From positions 62,001 through 126,000 of the forward strand of contig CAWENX010000009.1 in the NCBI GenBank assembly GCA_963810555.1: a stretch of DNA of 64,000 bases, written 5' to 3'. The notes beneath the pieces are model-generated. The model was not told the origin of the DNA. It worked only from the letters and a program-made list of their open reading frames with translations, and searched no databases. Position numbers and translations under genes: made by a program. The DNA comes from G963677325 sp963810555. GTDB taxonomy: Bacteria > Bacteroidota > Bacteroidia > Bacteroidales > Prolixibacteraceae. This document shows positions 17,267 through 26,313 of the stretch, piece by piece. Within the stretch, counting starts at the first letter, position 1. Each line of letters opens with the position of its first letter.

Positions 17267-18022
17267 TCAATCTAAATAATAAACGAATCCTAAAGTGCCG
17301 GAAATATTTTCAATCGGGACTATAGCAGTACCCTTTGTAAGTTGATCAGTTTGAATGACACTTCCCTCTTTTGTCAGTTTTATTTCTTCGTATTTAACCG
17401 AAGCCCTTGAATTATAATAATCTATCCCTAACCTTAAATAGATTTTGTCTGAAACCGGGAACCGAAAAGCTGTACCGGCAAGCAATCCATAAGAGGTATT
17501 AATTCTGTTAAGGTTATGGTGAAGATAAAGCCAATTATTTGCCGGATTTTCATACAATAACTTTTGTTGCGGTAAATAAGTGATATTCAATCCTCCCAGC
17601 ACCTGAAAATCCCAGAATAACTTTGTGAAATTTATCGTATAAACAGGACCGATTAAGATACCATTCCACACCCAGGGGTTTACTGACATTGATAAATATG
17701 GCAGGTCTTCATTAGTAAGCGGGAAATATTGTTTCAACCTGTCAACCAATTGATTATATACCCCTAACCTGTTAACGGGATTATTATTCAGGAAAGCCAT
17801 TCCTTTTACTGCAAACTTGCTGTTAAACGCGTAATCTGCATTAAGTGACAGGGAAAATCCTTTCTGGGCATAACCTGACTTTAGATCTGTTGATGTCTTA
17901 TTTGCAAACTCTCCCACCGGCCACGATCCTCCGAGATTAAAAGAAAAATACCACTGATCAGACTGACCAAATAACCTGGTGGTGATGAGGAAAAAAAAGA
18001 AAATCAAAAAAATATTTCTCAT
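17267..18022 (-). CDS. Outer-membrane beta-barrel-like protein
   Basis: The ATG at 18022 starts a signal peptide (MRNIFLIFFFFLITTRLFGQ); the longer frame to 18151 runs into repeat DNA and is rejected. The 251-residue protein has about eight to ten amphipathic strands (YFSFNLGGSWPVGEF, FSLSLNADYAFN, GILIGPVYTI, LRLGIDYYN) and ends in GTLGFVYYLD, as in small barrels. There is no catalytic signature. Role unknown. Cotranscription with the LRR gene downstream is possible, across a 96-base gap that holds microrepeats. Confidence 0.75.
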   Translation of the reverse strand: MRNIFLIFFFFLITTRLFGQSDQWYFSFNLGGSWPVGEFANKTSTDLKSGYAQKGFSLSLNADYAFNSKFAVKGMAFLNNNPVNRLGVYNQLVDRLKQYFPLTNEDLPYLSMSVNPWVWNGILIGPVYTINFTKLFWDFQVLGGLNITYLPQQKLLYENPANNWLYLHHNLNRINTSYGLLAGTAFRFPVSDKIYLRLGIDYYNSRASVKYEEIKLTKEGSVIQTDQLTKGTAIVPIENISGTLGFVYYLD

Positions 18023-18221
18023 TTTGTAATGAATTACACGATCCCGATAACTATCGGGAGACGAATTACACGAATCAGGCTTTAGACTGCAGACTTTAAA
18101 CTTTTGTGTTGAATATTGAACAATGAGCATGATTTTATGCTCATTTCTCAAATCTCACATCTCATCTCTCTTCCTGCAGCTTACAGTTTATATCATTATT
18201 CTCTAATTAAACATTGGCCAT

Positions 18222-19055
18222 CTAAAATAGTTGTATCAATGGAACCAATTTTCTGGTAAACAATTCAAGTGTAACATGATCTCGTTGAACTCCCGGAAAA
18301 CCATGAGGAATTGAAAACAATATTACAGTAATTATTGAAGAAATTATAACCAATGCCGGTCTGCCTCTTTTAAAATTATAGTATGCAATTATTAGCCAGA
18401 TTATCAATGCAATGAGTAATTTATTGTCTCCTAATTCCCAACTGACAGGCATAGAGGTCCACCACTTGTTTAATGAATAATTATGAATAAGCGGCTGCAC
18501 GAACAATACTATCCCGGCCAGTAAAAGAAAAATAAGGTAAATTAACCCTCTGTATGTTTTATCGCCTGATACAGCTAAAATCGCTGACCAGGAAACCAAT
18601 ATTAAAGTAAATAGAACCAGCAGGCTTTGTAAAGCAAGCAGATAAAGAGGCACTTTTCCAAGAAATGTCATAATTACCGGATTCCCTGCGTTAACATTTA
18701 TTGATTTACCCTCTCTTTCAAGTACTATCTTATATTCCAGTTTTTTAGAAGGAGGCTGATGAGGAAGCGCCGTGACCAGTTTGTCTCCCTCACGATTAAA
18801 GACAACTTTGGACATTTCATTGTTTGACGGATAAGCTCTGTACAACAGGTAACCTGAGACCGTAATATCTCCCATTGGTAAAATGACAGGACAATCACTA
18901 TTGCCGATGTAAGTTCTTATTAAATTACACCGGATACTCTGTTCCCCGGTATTAACTTTAACTGGCAATGGGTCTGTTATACCCATTATAAACTGGAAAA
19001 GCGCTACTGACAGGGCAACCATTACAGAGACAAACCAGCTTAATGTATTTTTCAT
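18222..19055 (-). CDS. Multispan membrane protein with periplasmic domain, unknown family
   Basis: Chosen start is ATG 19055 (MKNTLSWFVSVM); the upstream extension to 19097 translates a palindromic repeat and is rejected. The 277-residue protein has an N-terminal membrane helix (about 5-25), a beta-rich exposed region (about 30-140) and four to five membrane helices after residue 140 (LYLLALQSLLVLFTLILV, GLIYLIFLLLAGIVLFV, LLIALIIWLIIAYY, ALVIISSIITVILF). No catalytic motif was recognised. Neighbours give no pathway. Confidence 0.65.
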   Translation of the reverse strand: MKNTLSWFVSVMVALSVALFQFIMGITDPLPVKVNTGEQSIRCNLIRTYIGNSDCPVILPMGDITVSGYLLYRAYPSNNEMSKVVFNREGDKLVTALPHQPPSKKLEYKIVLEREGKSINVNAGNPVIMTFLGKVPLYLLALQSLLVLFTLILVSWSAILAVSGDKTYRGLIYLIFLLLAGIVLFVQPLIHNYSLNKWWTSMPVSWELGDNKLLIALIIWLIIAYYNFKRGRPALVIISSIITVILFSIPHGFPGVQRDHVTLELFTRKLVPLIQLF

Positions 19056-19067
19056 CTGTTTTTTAAG

Positions 19068-19096
19068 ATAGAGACGCGATGAATCGCGTCTGTACA
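19068..19096. repeat. Short palindromic repeat (GACGCGAT-ATCGCGTC family)
   Basis: ATAGAGACGCGATGAATCGC... continues to GTCTGTACA: a hairpin of the family found also at 31984, 43541 and 48938. It is intergenic, just upstream of the membrane-protein start. Confidence 0.85.
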
Positions 19097-19226
19097 ATCA
19101 GATTATCCTCCTCAAAAGTAAATATAAGCAATTCTTCGGATAATCCCATGCTTTAAACAGCATCGCCGGAATTGAATGAATCACTTCCGGCGATATGAAT
19201 ATAAACTTTAGACTGTAAGCTTCGGA

Positions 19227-19372
19227 GAACTGAGAACAATTGACAATTGACAATTGAGAATAAATATACTATTCATTTTCCTGTCTCCGTTCTCCTGTCT
19301 CCGGTCTCCGGTCTCCATTCTCCATTCTCCTGTCTCCGGTCTCCATTCTCCGTTCTCCTGTCTCCGAAGTTT
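19227..19372. repeat. Cluster of microrepeats: CAATTGA and TCTCCTGTCTCCGG arrays
   Basis: The gap 19056-19377 contains CAATTGACAATTGA units (19238-19258) and about ten imperfect units of the type CTCCTGTCTCCGGT (19278-19372). No ORF lies here. The first array is the same motif that occurs inside the GH106-like gene at 23488. Confidence 0.8.
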
Positions 19373-19377
19373 ACAGC

Positions 19378-20622
19378 CTATTTCGAACCCTTATACACCC
19401 AGATAAATGAATGACGCAGGTTTTCAGCCATTAATATTCTTCCCGTTTTGTCAGTGCAGATCACACTGCACTGGGATGTATTATCCGGCCAGCCAAGACA
19501 GTTAATCGAAGACATGGACGGATCATAACTCATTAACCATGAATTATCCTCATCCCGGCCTCCCAGCATATATAATTTACCATCTCTGCCATAAGTCAGT
19601 GACTTCAGGTTCCAGTATTGAAATGCTTTGCCCTTATTGATCACTGTTGAAGTAGAGGGATAAAATTTAAAAAGAAATCCGTCATTGATGGTGCCGCACC
19701 AGAAGCCTCCGTCACGGGCCCGGATGGCAGAAGCAATGCCATTTTCATAAAGAGGATCGGAATCCATTCCCGTCTGTGTCGGGATAACAGCGCCTGTATT
19801 GACCACCTTGTCTTCGCCGTAGCCCAATCTGTAAATTCTTCCTCCGGCATATTGTGAAACCCTGTTAGAAGAACCTTTCATCTTTTCCTGCGCCACCATT
19901 TCCAGGTCTCTTCTGAAATAAGAGGAGAAATAGACCGACCCTGCGTCATCGATCATTAACACCTTCGGAACGCCTCTCCACGATACCCTTCCAAGATCTT
20001 TTACACGCCAGGGTTTCATGACTTCACCGAAATCCTTTACAGCTTTGGATGTACAATTGTATGAGAACAAATGGCCGGCAGGATAGGTTACCCCGTAAAT
20101 CAATTTATGGACTGCATCATAAGCAATGCAATTAATCCCCTCGTTGGCAGCCATGATGCCAAGATCCTCAAAATCCTTTGATTCAGGATCATAGGAAAAA
20201 AGATGACCCCCTTCATATGATTTTTGATTTTCATCAAAGACTTCATTGTAAGTTGAAGTGGCTCCGATAACTATTTTATCGTCCATGACAGCCAGGTCGC
20301 TCACTTTAGTCTGGCCCTTCAGTTTGGAGGTGATGTTCAGAACGTGTTCGACAGTATCTCCGTCTGTACGGAAAAGATGGCAGTTTTTTGCCCCCCATGT
20401 AGCTTCGGTGCTGCCGTAAACCCATCCGTCGTTCATCAGGATCATATCGGTTACAGCGCTTTCACCGCCGTGGATCGGCCCCTGCGGCCCGTTGGAAATC
20501 AGAATATGTTTTTCCACAGAACCCCTGGGCAGATTCCCAACCCTCTGAGCAAAAGATACAGCGCTCATACCGGCAAGTAACAGCACTGTTAAAATTAAAA
20601 CCGTTATTTTATTTCTTTTCAT
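19378..20622 (-). CDS. Secreted beta-propeller protein (copy 1 of a related pair)
   Basis: The 414-residue protein has a signal peptide (MKRNKITVLILTVLLLAGMS... SFAQ) and then repeated blades of about 45-55 residues with patterns such as GGHLFSYDPESKDFEDLG, AGHLFSYNCTSKAVKDFG, SYDPSMSSINCLG. This is the NHL/SMP-30-like propeller seen in secreted proteins of carbohydrate-degrading Bacteroidota. No catalytic residues are evident. It is followed upstream by a second propeller and the GH106-like gene on the same strand, so it is probably part of a glycan-related set, but there is no SusC/SusD pair in the window. Confidence 0.7.
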   Translation of the reverse strand: MKRNKITVLILTVLLLAGMSAVSFAQRVGNLPRGSVEKHILISNGPQGPIHGGESAVTDMILMNDGWVYGSTEATWGAKNCHLFRTDGDTVEHVLNITSKLKGQTKVSDLAVMDDKIVIGATSTYNEVFDENQKSYEGGHLFSYDPESKDFEDLGIMAANEGINCIAYDAVHKLIYGVTYPAGHLFSYNCTSKAVKDFGEVMKPWRVKDLGRVSWRGVPKVLMIDDAGSVYFSSYFRRDLEMVAQEKMKGSSNRVSQYAGGRIYRLGYGEDKVVNTGAVIPTQTGMDSDPLYENGIASAIRARDGGFWCGTINDGFLFKFYPSTSTVINKGKAFQYWNLKSLTYGRDGKLYMLGGRDEDNSWLMSYDPSMSSINCLGWPDNTSQCSVICTDKTGRILMAENLRHSFIWVYKGSK

Positions 20623-20676
20623 TTTTTATATTTCACGAATTGTTAACGAATTTCACGAATTATTTCATAACCTTTA

Positions 20677-20700
20677 AGACGCACGCCGTGCGTCTCTACA
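20677..20700. repeat. Short palindromic repeat (GACGCACG-CGTGCGTC subtype)
   Basis: AGACGCACGCCGTGCGTCTC is a perfect hairpin. The same subtype occurs in frame at 25565-25589. A TTTCACGAATT microrepeat precedes it (20632-20665). Confidence 0.85.
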
Positions 20701-20703
20701 TAT

Positions 20704-22089
20704 TTACTGCGCCAGTTCCGAAAGATCTTTCGGCGGATCGTACCTGATCAAAAAAGGCCTGGTCACTTCTTTCCCTCTTATGTCCAATACCTCTTTATTT
20801 TTCTGGTACATATGGCCAAAACTGCTGAAGTAAACCGTATGACTTTTGGCATCGCATATTGAACCGAAGCAGCCTTCAAGTCCTTCCACCTTCCCGACAT
20901 AATAATGCTTTCTTGTTTTCAGGTCGATAATTGTAAGCGTGCAAAGCGCCGATTCCAGTACCTTGCCCCCGTGATTATTGGCTAAAAAATAGAGCCTTCC
21001 CCAATCCTCGTCCAGCGCAATATTGGGTGTATAGCAGCCTTGTCCCGGCATATTGAATATCTGGCCGTAATCATCCAGTTTATTGGTTTTGGGGTCATAA
21101 CTCCATATGATGCCGTCCGTAGTGATGGCATAGATGATATTTTTCGAAGAAACGACTGTAGAACGGAAATCCATTAACTTGCCGGGAAGCTTCACATCAA
21201 GATCAGTAAATATTTCTGTATCAGGATCATATTTGGTTAATCCGCCAACATCATTGGCAAAATAAGTATAACCGTCGTTGTCTGTAATAAATTCCCTGAC
21301 CCTGTCTTCAAGGCGGCTCATCCTTGCCAGCGACTCATAGCGGTTAAGTTCCATAGTGCTGATTTTCAGCCTCCAGAACTTGGCCCGGTCAGGTGTTATC
21401 CCGTACAGGCTGTTTCTCTTTTCGTCATAATGGATACCTACCGACGCCCCGTAAGGAATGGGGATGCCAAGGTTGGTCACCTGTTTGGTGGCAGGGTCGT
21501 ATTTGCAAATCACGCCGCCCTGGAAGCTTTTCGGATACCATGCATCGGTAAATTCATGCATATAGGATAAGCCCATATACCCCATAAACCAAAGATTGCC
21601 CTTCGAATCCGAGGTGATATTACCGTGGATCTTTCCGTAACCGGGTGTCTCGGCATTGGAATAAATTTCGCTGGCCCTGTCCAGTTCGACCTCCTCGGTC
21701 ACTTTATCCGTCTTAGGGTCATACGAACAGATCACGGTATTTCCGAATCCCCAGGGTCTTTCATAAACTTCCGATTTTGGCCAGGGGCCGGTGATCTGGT
21801 CTGTACCCCAGTGGTCGCCGCCGCAATACCAGATCTTGCCGTCCGGGGTTTCGGTGATCTTGTTCCAGTTGGTATTCAATGCTGTTTCGCCCTTCCACAT
21901 CAGGCCCTCGACGGGATATTCCCTTAATTTCACCTGGGCGGCCGGGTCTTCCGGGCGGAGCACCTTTAGCTTCGCCACATCGATCACCTGGGCTGAAGTA
22001 AAAACAGGGATGAGGAACAGGCATAATAAGGCTATAGACTTAAGGCTACAGGCCAAAGGAAAGTAAATGCCGTTTAATTTAAATTTCAT
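20704..22089 (-). CDS. Secreted beta-propeller protein (copy 2)
   Basis: The 461-residue protein has an N-terminal signal segment (SLKSIALLCLFLIPVFTSAQ) after 17 residues. Propeller blades follow: GKIWYCGGDHWGTD, VICSYDPKTDKVTEE, GNLWFMGYMGLS, VICKYDPATKQVTNLG, YDEKRNSLYGITPD, IIWSYDPKTNKLDDYG. The repeated YDP...K unit is shared with the gene downstream, so the pair are distant paralogues. Members of this kind sit beside glycoside hydrolases and are annotated only as propellers or SMP-30-like; catalytic activity is not shown. Likely cotranscribed with the other propeller (81 bases). Confidence 0.7.
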   Translation of the reverse strand: MKFKLNGIYFPLACSLKSIALLCLFLIPVFTSAQVIDVAKLKVLRPEDPAAQVKLREYPVEGLMWKGETALNTNWNKITETPDGKIWYCGGDHWGTDQITGPWPKSEVYERPWGFGNTVICSYDPKTDKVTEEVELDRASEIYSNAETPGYGKIHGNITSDSKGNLWFMGYMGLSYMHEFTDAWYPKSFQGGVICKYDPATKQVTNLGIPIPYGASVGIHYDEKRNSLYGITPDRAKFWRLKISTMELNRYESLARMSRLEDRVREFITDNDGYTYFANDVGGLTKYDPDTEIFTDLDVKLPGKLMDFRSTVVSSKNIIYAITTDGIIWSYDPKTNKLDDYGQIFNMPGQGCYTPNIALDEDWGRLYFLANNHGGKVLESALCTLTIIDLKTRKHYYVGKVEGLEGCFGSICDAKSHTVYFSSFGHMYQKNKEVLDIRGKEVTRPFLIRYDPPKDLSELAQ

Positions 22090-22438
22090 GTTGTCTGATC
22101 TCCTTTTAAATTACATTTATAATATTCAATCCCAAAGCTTCGGGACTGATTACTGTTTACTGTTCACTGAACACATTACGAAAGCACCTTTCTCATAAGC
22201 ATTTTAGGCGAAACAAAGATATATTTCAGGCTGGTAAAAACAAATTTTTAAAAATTATTTCTATTAATTCAAAAATCTGAATAGTAGTTCGATGATGAAA
22301 ATCTCAATCGACATACTAACATCATTAAAAATGAGATTTCAGTATTTCCTCTTCATTTGAATCTTAATTTTAAATTATTGGGACTTTTTCTTCAATTGCA
22401 CCTTACTAAAACCTTGCGACTGCCTAAAGTTCCTTGTT
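22090..22438. other. 349-base gap with microrepeats only
   Basis: It carries a CCCAAAGCTTCGGG palindrome (22131-22144), a short TTACTGTTTACTGTTCACTG array (22150-22169) and AT-rich DNA. A local inverted pair (GATGAAAATCTCA / TGAGATTTCAG) lies at about 22293-22343. I see no ORF or promoter that I trust. Confidence 0.5.
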
Positions 22439-25400
22439 TTAATTCTTTTCAACCAGGCTAAACGGTTCAAACAATCCGTAATCCATCAGATAATACTGAC
22501 TGAAGGAGGGTGTTTTTTCAGGGGCGCTGTTCCAGTCACCCGGGCCGACAATACCTTTGATCAGCGGACGGTAAAAATATCCGAACGTGTTTTTGTTGCT
22601 GCCTACTACTGTTACCTTAATCTCATTTTCCCCCGGTTTTAGAAGAGATGTGACATTTAACTCATACGGAGGAGTAAAGATCAACCCTGCTCTTGCGCCG
22701 TTCACAGAGACTTCCGCAACCGTCCCGTTCCATTTATCCAGTTTTACAAAATAGGCTGCCCCCTCGTTTTGAACCTGGTACTTTTGAGTATAATCGACCT
22801 TTTGCGAATAAAAAGGATAACCCATTTTTTTCCATGAGCCAAGTCCGGTCATTTTGCCTTCAGCAATTTCAAATCCCTGTTTCAGGGGTTTTAATATAAA
22901 ATTGCCGACAATATACACCGGCATAATTTCGGCAAAGACTGACATTTTATCAGCCTTTATTGTTAATGTATTGACACCTTTTTTCAGCCTCTCCCCTATC
23001 GGAAAACGATGAAAATCCCGGTCAACAAACCAATCATTTGATTTTTCTATCAATTCGCCGTTCAGGTAAACTTTCCAGAGCTCAGGATGTTCAACAACAG
23101 CGCTGATATTTCCGGGAGATTTCAGGTCGATATTCTGAGACACATTGAAGTGATACGATGCTTCAAACCCTGACCCAATCTTAAAAGTATCGAGCGCGAG
23201 GTAGTCCTGTTTGTACTGAATTTTATGCTGCCAGGGATTCCCCATCGGGAAATGATTCACTTCAAACAGCTTATACATCGCTTTCATAAAATGAACATCG
23301 GGCATTGTGATATTTTTAGTTTTAAAATCGAGATAATCCAGCACAAGAACATTTTCATTATCAGGATGAACTTCTGTTTTTCCATTGTTACTAATTTCAC
23401 GAATTGTTGACGAATTACACGAATCGATGGGTTCGGATAATTTTTCATTCGAGATATAATAAAGGGCGCTGCCGACGGGAGGGAGATCAATTGAGAATTG
23501 ACAATTGACAATTGACAATTGATTTTCGTCTGTTTTCGGTTGAGAATTGAGGACTTTGACGGGGACCTGGTAACAATTTCCGGAGATCAGATCCATCCGA
23601 ATCACGCTGGCACCGTCGGCTTTTATTGAAGCTGTCACATTTTGGACCGTATCGCTGTTAACAAAGAAAATTAACTGCCCGTCTTTCATGATCCTTCGCT
23701 GGTAGTAAAGTTCACCCGATTTCGACGAAGGCTCGCTGATACTGAAGTCTTTGATAACAAACAGTTTCGCAACTGAATCATCGTCGGGATCACCGGCAAA
23801 AATCCACTGTTTGGGCCTGGTATTCATCAGTTCTTTCACCGCGTTGCTTTCACCGCCGTCAACATAAGGCACATTCCGGGTAAACGAAAGAACTTTGCCT
23901 CCCTGCTCCAAAAATTCTTTCAGGAGTTTGTATGTTGAATGATCGATGTTTTCCATCGTCTTTGGAATCACAACGAGGTCATAAGATCTTTGGCCTACCA
24001 CCAGATTTCCCCCTTTTACCGATCCGATGGTCCTGAGGACATTTTCGGATCCGAGATCATATTCATAATGATTACGTTCGAGCCTGTAAACGAAGTGTTT
24101 GAAATGATCCTGGATTGTATCAATCGCCGGATTCTTAACTTTTCGTGAGAAGTACATCCAGGCCGTGGTATTGGGCTGAAGTACCAATACTCTGTTTATC
24201 TGCTGGCCGGCGGCAGTGGCAAGACAGATTCGGCCGATATAATCGCCCATTAACTTATAGTCGTTCCACCAGGGCTCATGATAAGAAAAGCTCTGGGGAT
24301 AATCGAATTTACGGACGCCCTTCATGGTGTAATAAGAGAGGTGCTGATTAACGAAATTAACTCCCAAAACAACCTCCCAGTCAAGAAGCCTTTTAAGGTT
24401 GGTAAAATTGATTTCCCAGCCTCCGCCGCCATAGGTTTCACTCAGTCTGCGCGAATGTCCGCCCTGATTGGCGGCACTCAGTAATTCGCGGACGGCCCGT
24501 GTATTGCCAAACTGACTGCCCATGCCATCAGGAATCATTTCATTTCCAAGCATATCAATGCCAGGCTGCTGATGCCAGAGATAAAATGAAGCTTCGTCGA
24601 TCCCTTCCGTTGGTTTTGGCCACCCGTGTTCCCAATAATGCCCTGTCCATTTGAGGTTATTTTCTTCGCAGTATTTGTTCCACGGTTTAGACCACCTGTC
24701 AATAAACATTTCAAGAAGCGTTTCATAATAATCATGCCTGACTTTTTTCCAGTTACCCACTTCATCGACAAGCGAAGGGAAATTTATTCTTAGATCGTAA
24801 CCCCAGCGTTTATGAAATTCACTATATAAATCAGGAGTCCATCTAAATGCAGTGGACCTTCTGTCCATGGCGGCTTCCAGGTTGGGTTCATCTGTAAATA
24901 TCCCCATCAGGGTTTTGCCAAAATCAGCTTTGTTATACTTTTCATACCCTTCCATCGTGATCTCGATGAATTTTTGGGTCACGCCTTTATAAAGCAGGTC
25001 GACATATGGAAAATTTCCGTACCAATATGATTTCTGACTGTATGTTTTCTTGAAGAGATAATATTTTCCGCTTGCACCGATTTCAGATTTATAATGGGCT
25101 GTAATGTCTTTTAAATCATTGCCTTCCAATTTTATAATTGCTTCGTAATGAGACGTATCCGGTTTAAATATATCCTGGATTTGACAGCTCATACCGGTGC
25201 CGTGAGAATAGGAATCGGGCATTTCGGCAGGAACATGACCGCCTGCAAAACCGCTGGGATAGGAGTTTTCGTCGTAAATCCAGACTTTCATTCCTAGCTC
25301 TTTGGCTTTCTGAATGGTATGATCATACAAATGATTCCAGTCTTCAGACAGGTATTCGGTGATTAATCCGGGACGAGGATGAATAAAAACACCTCCCAGC

Positions 25401-25669
25401 CCGCCTTCTTTGAACTTTTCCATCTGGAAATCAATACCTTCCTCTGTTATTTTGTCATTCCAGTCCCATAAAGGCGCGCTGCGATAATCCGATGGAGGGT
25501 CGGAAAACAAAGCCTTTAATTGATTATAACTGTCCGGTTCATTCGAGCGAAGATTTGATTCATTGAGACGCACGCCGTGCGTCTTTACATTATTGCAACC
25601 TGATAAAATAAAGATTAGCAGACTGATAGTCAGAATCTGATAACAACGAAAGGTGGAATTTAAATTCAT
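22439..25669 (-). CDS. GH106-like glycoside hydrolase lipoprotein (alpha-L-rhamnosidase type)
   Basis: The 1076-residue protein has a lipoprotein signal (LLIFILSGCNN). From residue about 55 it matches the GH106/BT0986-type family: APLWDWNDKITEEGI, GGVFIHPRPGL, MKVWIYDENSYPSGFAGG, later GTGM and HYWEHGWPKPTEG. The family cuts alpha-L-rhamnosidic bonds in complex pectins with Ca and a pair of Glu residues; which Glu act here cannot be fixed by eye. The C-terminal quarter has beta-sandwich stretches (WKVYLNGELIE, AYFVKLDKWNGTVAEVSVNG). Three repeat families are inserted in frame (25565, 23488, 23391) without breaking it. It is upstream of two propeller genes on the same strand. Confidence 0.8.
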   Translation of the reverse strand: MNLNSTFRCYQILTISLLIFILSGCNNVKTHGVRLNESNLRSNEPDSYNQLKALFSDPPSDYRSAPLWDWNDKITEEGIDFQMEKFKEGGLGGVFIHPRPGLITEYLSEDWNHLYDHTIQKAKELGMKVWIYDENSYPSGFAGGHVPAEMPDSYSHGTGMSCQIQDIFKPDTSHYEAIIKLEGNDLKDITAHYKSEIGASGKYYLFKKTYSQKSYWYGNFPYVDLLYKGVTQKFIEITMEGYEKYNKADFGKTLMGIFTDEPNLEAAMDRRSTAFRWTPDLYSEFHKRWGYDLRINFPSLVDEVGNWKKVRHDYYETLLEMFIDRWSKPWNKYCEENNLKWTGHYWEHGWPKPTEGIDEASFYLWHQQPGIDMLGNEMIPDGMGSQFGNTRAVRELLSAANQGGHSRRLSETYGGGGWEINFTNLKRLLDWEVVLGVNFVNQHLSYYTMKGVRKFDYPQSFSYHEPWWNDYKLMGDYIGRICLATAAGQQINRVLVLQPNTTAWMYFSRKVKNPAIDTIQDHFKHFVYRLERNHYEYDLGSENVLRTIGSVKGGNLVVGQRSYDLVVIPKTMENIDHSTYKLLKEFLEQGGKVLSFTRNVPYVDGGESNAVKELMNTRPKQWIFAGDPDDDSVAKLFVIKDFSISEPSSKSGELYYQRRIMKDGQLIFFVNSDTVQNVTASIKADGASVIRMDLISGNCYQVPVKVLNSQPKTDENQLSIVNCQFSIDLPPVGSALYYISNEKLSEPIDSCNSSTIREISNNGKTEVHPDNENVLVLDYLDFKTKNITMPDVHFMKAMYKLFEVNHFPMGNPWQHKIQYKQDYLALDTFKIGSGFEASYHFNVSQNIDLKSPGNISAVVEHPELWKVYLNGELIEKSNDWFVDRDFHRFPIGERLKKGVNTLTIKADKMSVFAEIMPVYIVGNFILKPLKQGFEIAEGKMTGLGSWKKMGYPFYSQKVDYTQKYQVQNEGAAYFVKLDKWNGTVAEVSVNGARAGLIFTPPYELNVTSLLKPGENEIKVTVVGSNKNTFGYFYRPLIKGIVGPGDWNSAPEKTPSFSQYYLMDYGLFEPFSLVEKN
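23391..23426. repeat. In-frame TTTCACGAATT microrepeat inside the GH106-like gene
   Basis: TTTCACGAATTGTTGACGAA and ACACGAATC match the intergenic TTTCACGAATT/ACACGAATT repeats at 18050, 20632, 28268 and 42985. It encodes the odd segment DSCNSSTIREIS. Confidence 0.7.
23488..23522. repeat. In-frame CAATTGA tandem repeat inside the GH106-like gene
   Basis: Four units of the ten-base motif CAATTGACAA run through the coding frame and give the segment LSIVNCQFSI. The same motif is intergenic at 19238-19258. Confidence 0.8.
25565..25589. repeat. In-frame GACGCACG palindrome just after the GH106-like lipobox
   Basis: The palindrome matches 20677-20700. It encodes VKTHGVRL immediately after the lipidation Cys-Asn-Asn, i.e. 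in the flexible tether. Confidence 0.85.
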
Positions 25670-25869
25670 TTTATAAGAGTTTAATTTAGTTGTCTAACCT
25701 TTATTCACCCGGTAGCTGTCGGGGCATTGCAATTTACTAATATTTAATTAATTCGTAATTCGTAAATCGTAATTCTTGATTATGCGAGCTAAATATATTA
25801 ATTTCGATTGTATTAATTAACTCCTGTCTACTAATTTATTTTACAGCGGGTGGTACAATAAACAAAACG

Positions 25870-26214
25870 GTGAAAAAAATCATAGCTCTTTCTGTTGTTT
25901 CTATAGGAATTACTTTCTTCATTTCTATCCTTACAAATTGTCATAAACCTGAAGAATCCCCTAATATCTCCAATGCAGTCATAACGGGTTTTGATGTTCG
26001 GGATTGTATATGCTGCGGAGGATTGATGATCAATTTTAATAGTGATACCATACCCTATTCAGGCACTTTCTATCTTATCAATGATCTGCCTGCAGCTCCG
26101 GTGATCGATAATACCACGAAATTCCCGCTTTTTGTAAGGGTTGAATGGGAATTAAACACAAAAATCTGCGGGGGCACTAAATTCGTCGACATTAAAAAAC
26201 TCGAATTAAAGTGA
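25870..26214 (+). CDS. Small lipoprotein, unknown function
   Basis: A GTG start at 25870 gives 114 residues beginning with a lipoprotein signal (MKKIIALSVVSIGITFFISILTNC). The mature part of about 90 residues holds a CICCGG cysteine cluster and a further Cys (KICGG), and shows alternating strands. Four mature Cys could form two disulfides or bind metal. I recognise no family. It is divergent from the GH106-like gene and convergent with yidC. Confidence 0.65.
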   Translation: MKKIIALSVVSIGITFFISILTNCHKPEESPNISNAVITGFDVRDCICCGGLMINFNSDTIPYSGTFYLINDLPAAPVIDNTTKFPLFVRVEWELNTKICGGTKFVDIKKLELK

Positions 26215-26313
26215 AGCAATCGCTGACGCGCTGATGTATGGATAATAGAAAACGGAGAGCGGTTGGAAGTATTGCGTGTTCTTTTCTCCGTTCTCCGGTT
26301 TCCGTTCTCCGTT

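Noticed and set aside
18023..18151. N-terminal extension of the barrel gene
   Set aside because: It translates microrepeat DNA, and the signal peptide starts at the internal ATG 18022.
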